From positions 62,001-126,000 of the forward strand of contig VJWN01000016.1 in assembly GCA_007644065.1 (NCBI GenBank): a stretch of DNA of 64,000 bases, in the 5' to 3' direction. The notes beneath the pieces were generated by a model that saw nothing but the letters and a program-made list of their open reading frames with translations, had not been told where the DNA came from and made no database searches. Source of the DNA: Margaritispora aquatica. Taxonomy: Eukaryota; Ascomycota; Leotiomycetes; Helotiales; Discinellaceae. Positions 37,001 through 46,958 of this stretch are shown in pieces. Position 1 is the first letter of the stretch, and every line of letters starts with the position of its first letter. The position numbers were made by a program, and so were the translations under genes.

Positions 37001-38059
37001 GAAGACAGCATTGTGAATAACTTCACAACGGCAGATATACCACCTGCTGTTGATCTGGTGAAAGAGGGCTACATTCGGAAAGATTCTACAACATATAAAG
37101 AATTGGTGAAAGGATGTTCGAATCCTACTTCATTGTTTTTGAAAAAGGCCTTCGCATTTAATATGCGGCAAAGTATGCTTGGAATTTGCACAAACTACAA
37201 AGAGAAAGTCTGTTACACGCAGAAAAGCGTCGACACCTTCCAAACACGGTACCTAAGTCAGCTTCTCAGCGATCTTGTTGACGCGCCTAAGCAAGGATTC
37301 ATCTTCGATGATGAAGCTTTTCAAAAGTTTAAGGACTTTATCAATGTCACGGTTGTTCTTCCGAAGTATATGAGTGGTGATCTAGACGGTCGTGTAGATC
37401 ATATTCTTGACCATCTGATGGTGGTTGCCCGTCAGACAATCAAGGCAGCATTAAATCAATTTTGGCATAATTTCAAATCACCGGATTACTGGGACAAGGA
37501 CCTCACCTTGTTGTACAACAATGCCACCGCACATGCTACCAATTCTAAGGAGTGGAAAGACCTACTCACACATCTACGCAAAGAATTGATGGTCATTAAA
37601 AATGAATGGGGAGTACAAGCCAATGTTGGCCCCAAGCAGAAAGAAAAGTTCCTCGCGGAGTTTCCATCCATTACTTGCGAGTTTTTCGATAAGTTCCATG
37701 CTATCCGGCCCCATGTGGATACCCCGTTCACACAAGCTCTTTGCCTGTCTTCTGGGGTTGGCGCCAATGAAGAACTTTCACCATGGTCGTTGCTGAAGGC
37801 ATCCACATTCTTTTGCTTATATTCCAAGAACTACGTTCCAAATGTGGTGTGGTGGATTGCCGGCCGCCAGCTCCTAAAACTGAAAGCCGATGCTTGTCAG
37901 GATGGATTGCATCATGTCACTGCGCCTCATATGTACATTATCCAGAGGCCAGACAATGCGATCATCAGGAGGCTATTGAGTGATGGCCAAACGGTTGTTG
38001 AGGAGGAGAGCGGCAGTGTGAGGAATGTGGAGGAGTTGGAGGATTTGTATGATGAATAG
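34011..38059 (+). CDS. RNA-dependent RNA polymerase (RNA silencing, QDE-1/SAD-1 type)
   Basis: Three exons (34011-35115, 35162-35911, 35961-38059) with 46- and 49-nt introns give 1,317 residues, normal for fungal cellular RdRPs. The N-terminal 380 residues are mostly disordered and Ser/Pro-rich after a short helical block (NDRIFRLCSAWPLGL...LFLIKWCSHKKVLEAALAIF). The double-psi-barrel polymerase core carries the catalytic motif SGGDYDGDIAW, with metal-binding Asp955, Asp957 and Asp959. It is preceded by KGNPSLASKL and by the FLHGDLLVARSPAHFVSDIQ segment. These enzymes turn aberrant single-stranded RNA into double-stranded RNA for Dicer in quelling or meiotic silencing. Which paralogue this is cannot be decided by eye. 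All catalytic residues are intact. Confidence 0.94.
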
Positions 38060-38575
38060 GGAATAAATGGGAGGTTTTGCTGAGCGAGGTATTTATGAAA
38101 TGGATGCACGGATGTGCTATGGATGGATATGATATGATACCTGGACTTGATGTTGGGCGTTATGTTGGGTTATAAATGAGTTTGGAGGTGGGATATCTCT
38201 TGAACTGTGGAAGATGGAATAATGGCTTCACTTCGGATGAATTGGATGAGTAACTGTAGATGTTAGATGACTGGATAATGTCGTTTACCTGGACCTAGGA
38301 ACTGAATTCATGTGTTTGATGCAACTACTGCAGGCTTTTTTTCAATTTGCAGCTAATCTATTTACCTAAGGTGTCTACTCAACCAACCAAAAAAACGACA
38401 TAACCGAAGTTCCTCCCCTCTCTCGTCGCCCTCCGCCTGCTCTCCTCTCTCAAAACTTCACCAGCAAACAAACAGCCTCGGGAGGGAAAAAAAAAAGGCC
38501 CAAAAAATTTAATCACAATGACAAGTTCAATGGAATCAAACCATCATGAACTTCAATCCAGTACACATATATTAC
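38060..38575. other. 3' UTR of RdRP and tRNA trailer
   Basis: No gene. A run of six A on the plus strand (38502-38507), TTTTTT on the minus strand, could stop Pol III about 70 nt past the tRNA-His 3' end. A longer A-run lies near 38,487-38,496. Confidence 0.5.
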
Positions 38576-38691
38576 TGGCGGTGCTGGGAATCGAACCCAG
38601 ATTGAAACGGGTCAGCGTAGGAATTCAAACAGGCAGGAAGAGCTGCAATGAATAACCACAACGTCACGTGCTACCATTACACCACACCACC
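38576..38691 (-). tRNA. tRNA-His(GTG) with intron
   Basis: The minus strand folds into a cloverleaf. The acceptor stem is GGTGGTG with CACCGCC (one G-U), the discriminator is A73, and the D-arm is GTGTAATGGTAGCAC. The anticodon loop starts TTGTGG, with anticodon GTG. The T-arm CTGGG-TTCGATT-CCCAG is perfect. A and B boxes are good. Between position 37 and the 3' half lies a 45-nt intron at the canonical place. The anticodon stem TGACG/CGTTT has one mismatch and one G-U, so it is weaker than usual. A at genome position -1 fits the known post-transcriptional addition of G-1 to tRNA-His. It could be a decaying copy. Confidence 0.65.
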
Positions 38692-38708
38692 TGTTTTTGG
38701 GAGGGGTC

Positions 38709-38732
38709 TGTTTGTTTGTTTGTTTGTTTGTT
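38709..38732. repeat. (TGTT)n microsatellite
   Basis: Six TGTT units, 18 nt upstream of the tRNA-His 5' end. Confidence 0.95.
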
Positions 38733-40669
38733 GGGGATTTCTGGGGAAAGTGAGGTAATGAAGGAAAGGAATGGATTTTGGAGGACTTTCTACCTTGTGT
38801 GTGCTGTGGAGTGGAGTACACTGGAGTGGAGTCATATGGAAAATGTGTCAAGCGAGGGAATTGGGATGGAGGGGGAGGGGTGGGTGACGAGCATGAGGGA
38901 TGAGGGATGAGTTACGTAAATTAGAGGAACAAGATAGTGGTTTGTATCTGGAAGGAGAGTGAGTACTTGATTTAGCAATTGTATAAAGAATGTGAGGTAT
39001 AGATGTAGGCATGCGTGGATACTTTTTCGTGGACCATCAAAAACATTGCGCGATTTCGCGATTTTGGAGGATGCGAATGGAGATTTTCGTATTTTTCGAA
39101 AATATCTCATGATTGGTGCTGAGGATCAAAAGAAGCCGGTTCTTTCACTCATTTCAGCGAGCGCTCTCTGTCATTTAAGAAGGCGTTTGCTTAGTATTGT
39201 ACGGTGATGGTAGTATGGATAGATGGATAGTTTTGTTTATCGGTATGTTATCTTGACTGGCTTTCAGGTATAACTCTATATGCGATGATTTCTAGTATGT
39301 TATAGAGTCTTCCAGATATATTGGTACTTGTTGCTTTTGAGATGCGGAATGAGGCTTTGCATTTGGACGGTAGTTAAAAGGTGGACAGGTTAAATATAAA
39401 ATGTGTTAAGACTCTGTCGCAGATGGTAGAAGAGTTATGGCTTTGATGAATCTAATAGTGATCTGTAAAAAGAGATCTTCTACGAACGTGGTCGCTAATT
39501 CTGGATACTTGTGTAATTTCTCTTCTTCAATTGAGAATAAGATGACCAGAGTAATGTCTAAAGGTCCAATATCATAACGCATGCTCGCAGATAATGACCA
39601 TAGCTCAGATTTTAACTCTACTAGCTTTTTATTCCCAGAGCGTCGAGAAGAAGCTGACAATAATGTCATTGGACATTTCCATCATTGCCTTTACGGCAAG
39701 CAAAAAAGCTAGACAGTAAATAAGCAACAATTGAAACTAGATTAACGCAAGGGAAATGAAATTGAGCTACGCCAAACGGCATTATGATGGCAACAGCCTA
39801 TAAACAGAAACAAACATAGTGCTGTGCGAAATAGCGTTCAATAGCAGCACTTGCTCTGCTTGGTGAAGCCTCTGCCTTGTTACTTTGGAAAATTATTAAA
39901 GCATCTTTAGTCTACGAATGTTGTGGAGAGATATTTCGTAGCCAGCAGACAATACTCATGATCTATCCATTCCTAAACAAGTCCAACTTCTTCCTTTGGA
40001 CTTTAAAATTGGCATGTTGGACTGGAAAATGCGTTCTACCATTTTGTTCGTCTTGGAGAAGGAGTGAATATTGCATTTGGAGATCAATATACCACCACAA
40101 AGACTGGTCGCTGAGATTGACTACATATGAAAAATAGTGCTTGAATTATGACAAATGTTTAAATTTAATGAGATTGTTGTTGTCGACTTGAAAGCAGCAG
40201 GACTCTGCCAAGATATTGAAGCAGTACGAGATACGGGTACAGTATTGGTTAACCGTTTTGGGACAAATTATCCGGTTATCGCATACCCAATCCAAACCAA
40301 CTCTCAAAAAGTATCAGGTTCCATTGCAATCCAATAACAAGTACCCACCCGTATTCGTCGTATGCGGATCGGCCTCTGGGCCAATTCGATGCATAGGGCT
40401 TTATGCTGGAATTGGTATGCAACATGGCATGAAGCTGACACCAACATCCTATCTCCAAGCTTCTCGTCCAACACTAGCCACCCACTCTACTTCAACTTCA
40501 AATCCCGAGTCAGCATTAGCGGCAGAGATACTCCAGACTGCTCTTGATACGACGTTGGTCCGACCAACATGAGCTTGTCTCCCAATGCAGACATGCAGTC
40601 CTGCTTGAGGCTCTCGAATGAGGGGTTGACACAGTGGGGTGCTGTAGGTGTACAACAGTAAGTCTATGG

Positions 40670-40676
40670 TATAAAA
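40670..40676 (+). promoter_or_regulatory. TATA box
   Basis: TATAAAA about 155 nt before the ATG at 40831. Confidence 0.5.
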
Positions 40677-40830
40677 GAGCTGCAAGTCTATAGCTCTAGA
40701 CAAGAAGAGAGAACATATCCAGCATCCACTACTCACCAATTACACTCCATCTCAACAGCAGATAAGAATATGTATGTATACTCCTTGAATTCCTGTTTGG
40801 ATCTACCATCGACTTCCAACACAGCTAACA

Positions 40831-41339
40831 ATGGGTTCCCTCATCAGCAAGACCAAAGCCAAGTCCACCTCCACACCAGAAAAGAAAATGTCAGCCTTCA
40901 CACACTTTGCGTCTGCGCAGACAGAGTTCAAGCCTCCTTTGATCGCCAACGAGAACGCATATCTCGGTGATGTTGCGTCGTCAGAGAAGAACGACCCAAC
41001 TGCTCCCATCTCGGCCGGTTTCTACAGACTCGAGAAGGGAACACCTCTTGTTTACGAGTACACGTACCACGAGATGAAGATCATTGTGGATGGAGAGTTC
41101 GATATCAGTGATGAGACCGGACAGAAGGTTCATGCTGTCAAGGGTGATGTGTTTTATTGTGAGTGTGTTGGGGAGATTATTGAGAGATCATGCTGATGTT
41201 GGATAGTCCCAAAGGGAAGCATCATCACTTTCACTACTGAGAGCTTTGGATTGGGATTCTTTGTTGGACAACGCAAGGTATGTTTTTCAATGTTGCAATT
41301 GTTGCACAAGCTAATTGGTCATAGGAGGGAGCTGCATAA
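40831..41339 (+). CDS. EutQ-like cupin protein
   Basis: Three exons (40831-41158, 41207-41277, 41325-41339), the last only five codons, give 137 residues. Introns are 48 and 47 nt. The core (GFYRLEKGTPLVYEYTYHEM, then KIIVDGEFDISDETGQKV, then GDVFYFPKGSIITFTT) is a single small beta-barrel cupin most like the EutQ domain of ethanolamine utilisation. In bacteria EutQ belongs to the eut operon. Fungi have stand-alone copies of unknown function, so an ethanolamine role is not implied. Of the usual cupin metal ligands, the Glu and His of YTYHEMK are candidates. It ends GQRKEGAA. Confidence 0.82.
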
Positions 41340-41880
41340 ATGTAATTGGAATTAGGATTTGGAGTTTAGCAATATCAATGAATTATTTTTGACCCTCTAT
41401 ATTCTCACCTTTGCTCAAATGTGAATGTAATTGCAGTGATCATACCGTCGCCGTTCAATATGCACAATATTCTTCCTCCAAAGCGTACTCGAAACCTGCC
41501 TTTATTTTATTGTAAATTGAGCCTATTGGTTAGGTCTCCAGTTCACTGATAGAAGCTATACAGAACGCTTCCACATTTCATCACATTTCGATCCTCTCGC
41601 AAGTCATGCCCTATGGATGTGAAAATAGTTAAATTCGAATACCAATCAGCTTTAACACAAAAAGATTCTTGCTTCTCAATCAACATAATTCTGCTTCGTA
41701 CAATCACCCCTCGAGCTCCATTTAACCCAGCATCAATAGCGGGGTCCTCTCCCCACTCTTGCATCCGGAATTACCCCGCCACCGGCACATTTTTCAAGAA
41801 CAAAAAAAAATAAAAAAGTGCAAGACATTATTGCCTCAATATTCTTTTAAGGAAGAAAAATGCAAAAAGTTGTTTTTGTT
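41340..41880. other. Intergenic
   Basis: 3' UTR of the cupin gene and trailer of tRNA-Tyr. No gene-like frame. Confidence 0.55.
41864..41868 (-). terminator. Pol III terminator of tRNA-Tyr
   Basis: TTTTT on the minus strand, 12 nt after the last base of the tRNA. Confidence 0.75.
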
Positions 41881-42019
41881 TCCCTCAGGCGCGAGTCGAA
41901 CGCTACATGTATCCGTTAGCGGATACCTGAGGAGGATATTGGGGTAACACATACCGCGACATTCCGGTGAGACTGATCAATTACAGCCGGACGCCATAAA
42001 CCAACTAGACGACCGAGGG
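41881..42019 (-). tRNA. tRNA-Tyr(GTA) with two intervening sequences
   Basis: Minus-strand cloverleaf. The acceptor is CCCTCGG/CTGAGGG (one G-U) with C1-G72 and A73, the known eukaryotic TyrRS identity elements. The D-arm GTCTAGTTGGTTTATGGC has A14, G18 and G19. The anticodon stem TCCGG/CCGGA is perfect, and the loop CTGTAA carries anticodon GTA at 41984-41982. A 12-nt intron (41980-41969) sits after A37, as expected since nuclear tRNA-Tyr genes carry introns there. After the variable loop ATGTC (41962-41958), the T-stem starts GCG and is then broken by a 52-nt insertion (41954-41903). It resumes CG-TTCGACT-CGCGC. Without the insertion the T-stem is GCGCG/CGCGC, five perfect pairs, and the mature tRNA is 75 nt. 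A Pol III terminator follows. Confidence 0.82.
41903..41954 (-). other. 52-nt intron-like insertion in the tRNA T-stem
   Basis: It begins GTATGT, has GCTAAC with the branch A 14 nt before the end, and ends ATGTAG. These are the donor, branch and acceptor signals of the protein-gene introns in this window, and 52 nt is within their range. It lies between T-stem positions 51 and 52; the exact cut is ambiguous by one G. It also contains a perfect 7-bp hairpin (GTATCCG, loop CTAA, CGGATAC). Upstream of that is CCTCAGG, able to pair with the 3' acceptor strand CCTGAGG. Confidence 0.75.
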
Positions 42020-42424
42020 TGAATGTGTTTGTTGAAGCACATTCGAGCAGTTTGATTTATTACCAGCAGCTGCTTGGATTTGATCACGTGAAGCGCTGGC
42101 ATCCAACTTGCATGTCCTTTCATCACTCTTAACACCACACTCTCCTTCATATATATATATTATAAGTGCGTTTATACAGCTAACTGAAAACTATTTCTTT
42201 CGGTTTACATAACCCAACTACTTGTTAGTTCTTACACAGGTAAAACACAAACAATGCATTGTGTCGGACAGGAACTCCAAGGACAACCGAGCTATCACGT
42301 TACCGCCTGGAACGCCACTTCCATTCCTCCACTTCTCATTACCTACCATTTATAGGTACTTTCTCTCCAAGTCTTTGATTTAAACCATTCTCAAACACCA
42401 AACATATAAAAAACAAAAAAGGCC
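42020..42424. other. Promoter of the 2EXR gene
   Basis: Upstream of tRNA-Tyr and of the plus-strand gene at 42425. Has an E-box-like TCACGTGA near 42,083 and an (AT)n TATA-like tract near 42,150. Confidence 0.5.
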
Positions 42425-43408
42425 ATGAGCTCCCTTTTGGAAGCTAGAACTTCCAGCCTAGCATCAACAAGCGATGATTCGAACCCCGCAATAACAACAC
42501 TCACTGCACTTCCAGCATCCAACTCTGGCACCAGCCTTCCAACCACGAATCCTCCAATATCAAACCATACTTCGAGCTTCCCAAAAACTCACAAGACATT
42601 CCCGCTTTTCCCTCGCTTTCCCGCTGAGATCCGTCTGAAGATCTTTGCCTTCGCATGCGCGGTTCCCCGTACTGTTGATATTTGGACAGATTTCAAGCGT
42701 TGCGAGGTCGACAATTCAATTTTTTACTGCCAAAGATACCTTGTCCTTCTAGCTCCACTACCGCCTCCCCACATCCTCGCTGCCTCTAAAGAATCTCGTG
42801 AGGAGGCTCTCAAGCACTACTCTCTCGAGTTTCGTACCCAAACCAACCCTGGTGCTGGACTCGCAGCTACCATGCCAGCTAAGTGGTACGTCAGCTGGGA
42901 ACATGACATTCTCATGCCTATGGCCTATTGGAATCTGGTCTCGTTCTCGGATTTCATGCAAAGATGTATCAAGAATGGGGTCAAGAGGGTGGCACTTGAT
43001 GTAAATGGAGTATTTTGGAAGGACAACCTGAGGTGTTACATCTTGGTAAAGGATGCGTGGGCTTTCAATGGAGTGCGGGAAGTGATTTTGTATGATGCTA
43101 AAGAGGATGACAATTGCAAGGGTGGCGAGTATTTGGATAAATTCCGTCGTCGTCACGGCAATACACGGCGAGTAATTAGTTTTGAGCCTGTAGAGAATCC
43201 TAGCGAGGAATTGGTTGGTGTTCAGAAGTTGCTGAACAGGTGTTTCGACCGCATCCAAGGTGTGCCGACTGGGGCTGAGACAGAGGTTGTTCTAAGTAGG
43301 AGCTATGTGGAAGACTTCTCGAGAACAGAAAAAAAGGTATTGGTTAGACCGGAGGTGAAGATGATGAAGTTGGTTTTCACGCGATCCGAAGCTGTGGTCA
43401 TCGATTAG
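42425..43408 (+). CDS. 2EXR-domain protein
   Basis: Single exon, 327 residues. The N-terminal 58 residues are Ser/Thr-rich and disordered. The segment from about residue 59 (FPLFPRFPAEIRLKIFAFAC, then PRTVDIW) matches the start of the fungal 2EXR domain, an F-box-like module with an L/F-P-x-E-I-R-x-x-I/W signature. It is followed by PHILAASKESREEALKHYSLEF, also typical of the family. These proteins are very numerous in Pezizomycotina and have no established biochemical role. The C-terminus is a mixed alpha/beta region with no motif I know. The ATG lies in GGCCATGAGC after an A-rich leader. Confidence 0.8.
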   Translation: MSSLLEARTSSLASTSDDSNPAITTLTALPASNSGTSLPTTNPPISNHTSSFPKTHKTFPLFPRFPAEIRLKIFAFACAVPRTVDIWTDFKRCEVDNSIFYCQRYLVLLAPLPPPHILAASKESREEALKHYSLEFRTQTNPGAGLAATMPAKWYVSWEHDILMPMAYWNLVSFSDFMQRCIKNGVKRVALDVNGVFWKDNLRCYILVKDAWAFNGVREVILYDAKEDDNCKGGEYLDKFRRRHGNTRRVISFEPVENPSEELVGVQKLLNRCFDRIQGVPTGAETEVVLSRSYVEDFSRTEKKVLVRPEVKMMKLVFTRSEAVVID

Positions 43409-46400
43409 GTTATGGATGGTATCTTGGTAATATCACTTGGTGGTTGGTATATAGTATAATCGTGATCGTCCTATTGTATTAACCTAGATATCATTCAATA
43501 GATGCTAGAAGAGAGTTATCCTCTCCACTACCTACTGTTTCACGTCGATTGATGAAATTTCACCTCGAACCATATACTCGGCGTTATATACCTGCATATG
43601 GCACATCTGCTATTAACCTCAAATTTGTTGTCAACAACGACAGAGCTTTACAGCTAGAGCCAGGTTGTCTTTCTCTTGGTGTTATTCCATCATGAAATGT
43701 ATGCTTCTCAAGCATATCTCAATCCTCAACATCTATTAAAACACTACCATTCATGACCCTGAACAACAAAACACCCAGACATAACCACCACATATGTTCA
43801 GCATTCTCGCAACTTCGGTCGATACAGACGAAACTCTGTTAGTCTTTGGGTATTTATAGACGACGCGAGCTTAGCCGAGAATTTCGCCTGCCTTCAAGTC
43901 CGAACTCGTTTGGTCATCACGGCCGCTTTCGGCTGTGGTCGTGATCATCCTGTTGGAATTTTGAATGGCTTGCTTGGTTGTGAGAGAGGACCGGGGAGGC
44001 GAGTGTGTGTTCGTCAAATTGAAGTTGGGGACGGGAAAGGGGAGGTATATACTCCTTGCTGCTCTGCAAGATCTGTTGGGCGTAGCTCGCACATTTTTGA
44101 ACATGGATAATACTGTATAATGGAGATATTGATGATTGCCTGTGGCTGCCTAAGCGGACGCGAGATCTAGAGAGGGGAATGACAACCGAATCGCGATCTT
44201 CGGGTCTACAAGGACTGTTTCAATATAGGATTGTAACTGTAATGGGTTGGAGTTGACAGCAAATACGCCATTTAAAGGAGTTGGCAGCAATATGTTGCTC
44301 GAGGAGTTGACAACAGTCTTTTGTACCTAATCGACTATACATTCTCTATTAAAATATTGAAGACTAAGCGAGACAATACAAGTCGATCCAGAAGAAGTCA
44401 CAAGTGTAGGTATTTAGAATATTTGCCATTTTGCATTTAGTATCTAGAACCATCTCCAACGAACACCCTCCATGCTCGGCTTTCTCACAGGAAATCCCAT
44501 TGATGAGTTCGCAAAGTCGGCGAATGGGGTGCTTTTACTTGTTGTGTGTTGAGAAAATACGTTCTTGAATTAATACGGTGATGTAGAGATTATGAGATGA
44601 AAATGAAATCTGCGTAGCTTGTAAAGTGAAGGAAATGAGAATAATGTAATCTGAAACTTAGCCATACAATATCATCACATATAAATCAGATGATGATAAG
44701 ATTTCATCCCAATCGACGTTCAAGAGGGGGCAAACCGAAAATCCCCTCGGCTAAAAAGTGACTCGAATGATAATGAACACCACTGTTTTTCATGGCAACT
44801 CGCATAAGTGAGGCTTCGAAATGGCGATTTATGTTTTTAGAAAAAAGACTCAACATCATTTTCATTTATCAAAAGACGATCAGGCTACACAATGATATCT
44901 GCGGTGGGTAGTTTCAGTGTAGCCAAGTACAGCCAGCCGTCAGGAGCATGTCTTTGTTGGCTATAGTGTATGTGAGACCCTGGACTATGACCTGTTAAGA
45001 TGTTACTAAGATTCTATGCCTGTAGCCGAAAATATAGAGCCTGTTCTATGGTTGACTGTTGGCAAGGACCGTATTGGTAGCTGTGTTTGTTATAATGGGT
45101 TTAGACAGATGCGCGATTGATTGGTTTCGCTAGAGAAGGATGCTGAAAGACTTTGCTGCTTGTCGGTGATTTAGCTACAAGAATTTATACATGATATCTT
45201 TCTCAGTGAGAGGAGATGAAGTGGGTGGGCAGAAGATAGGGGAAAATATCGGGAAACACGAAATTCAGCAGCGAAGCACTTGTCTAGTCGCTAAGAATAT
45301 CATGAGACACTCTTTATAGAAGAATATAGATTTAACTTTAGGCTCTCAGTATCTTATAGTCTGAATCTGCTACTCTGTAGATTCTGTTCATCCTTTGCCT
45401 GCATTGACTGAAATCACAAAATCTATCTATACCTCCCTACAGTAGAACCCACTCTCACCCAGCCTCTAGTCAACAACAAAAAATGCTAACAAATGCTACA
45501 AACTCAAATTCCCAACCTCACATGTTCTGCTTACCACCAATCCAAGTCAAACCATATCCTAAAGCCCATCTCTTCAGCTCCATGAAGAGATATATACAGA
45601 CGTTTCACGTCCAAAGCAATCTCATACTCAAAGGAAAAGAAGAGGCAAGGGTTCCAACTGACAGACCATTGCTTAACACGAGTGCTCATGGCTGACCTGC
45701 CATTGAGAGATACATCGCTCACCACTCTCGTTGAGTATTCACCATTCCCCCTTGCACAAATTGAGTATCATGAGTATACATGCTACAATTAACATCTCTT
45801 GCTGATTTTGCACTACAACAATTGGACTATCTATTTACTGCAAGCTCCCCGCCATGGAACAAAGAAGGAATCGCCACTAGACAGGCACTTATACGCTGAC
45901 CTACCAAGGAGGAGGAGACCCAGGATGAGATATCTGTGACTTTACTTCACGAAGTACGAGCAGACCACCACCTTAAATCTCGCCAATGACTTTTTTATCA
46001 CAAAGAGTCCACAATCATACATACACACAGCTTACCTTGATCCTCAGTCTAAACTGCTTGAACTGAAGACTTATTTCACCTCCACTTCACACTTCCCAAG
46101 CCTACACCCACACCCACCACTCAAGTTCAGCTCGATCACATCACATCACATTACATCACACTTAGTCCCACTCAAGTTCAAATCTAAAGTGATGCTTGAA
46201 TTAAAATCATTAACCATTCATTCTTATTCGTATCTTGGCGTAAATACTCCCATCGATGTAAGTACTAACTATCTAAAAACATAACACCACAAGCTAATAA
46301 ACCACCCATTCGTTCATACGCTTGTCCACTCGCTGTGAAAAGCATGAACAAAACCGTCCCTCCCGTATCAGTATTCTTACAGTATTTACCACATCATATA

Positions 46401-46958
46401 TACAATCTCCTCTCGTCGGCTCTTCTCCTATCTTCGCTGCTATATTCCCTCCTCGTCCCCAAGTCCACCCAAGAGCCAACGTCCTAATCATCAGCTCAAA
46501 TGAACGAAAAACAAAATTACACCCAGCCAAGCTTAATCGAATCCAGCCCAAAAAAACACGCTAGATACCCCCCAAAATACCCCAAAGCCGAAAGCCACAT
46601 ATAACTGGGTATAGTACTGTACCGAATAAGTGGAAACTGGTGTCCAGTTCCGTCGTAAAATATGTGTGTGTGTGCGTATGCATCGCCAGCTTGCTGAATC
46701 GAGCTCGCGTTCCCCCAAACCCAAAACAAAAATCAAATCCAAATCTCGATATTTTCATGCTGTCGACCAAAATGTCGATCGAGAATCGTGCCCACCAGAA
46801 AATCCAAAATCGTGTATATCGAATAACCAAAACGCCAAAGTACCTTGTCCATCGCTTCAGATCGCGTAGTACTGTCTGGTATCATTTCCCCGCCCTTCCC
46901 AATTACCTCCCCAATATCCACCATTACCATTCCCTCTCCACCTCCTCCCATGTATCCC
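43409..46958. other. 3.5-kb stretch without a recognised gene
   Basis: Gene-free as far as can be read. Open frames are under 90 codons and scattered. Three imperfect copies of GGAGTTGACAGCAA-like words lie near 44,250-44,320, and a short ATCACATCAC repeat near 46,135-46,160. The right end is the 3' UTR of the minus-strand gene. Confidence 0.5.

Larger units (their letters stand above)
38692..40830. other. 2.1-kb stretch, possible gene relic
   Basis: No confident gene. A minus-strand frame at 39,669-39,406 (87 codons, ...YDIGPLDITLVILFSIEEEKL...) has protein-like composition. A second frame just upstream (MMEMSNDIIVSFFSTLWE, then stop) reads plausibly too, as if an old gene had shifted frame. 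The end of the stretch is the promoter of the cupin gene. Confidence 0.3.

Noticed and set aside
41882..41936. A self-contained 50-nt three-way RNA (7-bp outer stem, hairpin, TTCGACT arm) resembling a D-armless mini-tRNA.
   Set aside because: A full tRNA-Tyr 5' half with acceptor, D-arm, GTA anticodon and matching anticodon stem lies upstream, so this is the 3' part of that gene plus the insertion.
44240..44325. Three imperfect GGAGTTGACAGCAA-like words as a repeat array.
   Set aside because: Copies are short, diverged and unevenly spaced; they do not form a CRISPR-like or satellite array.
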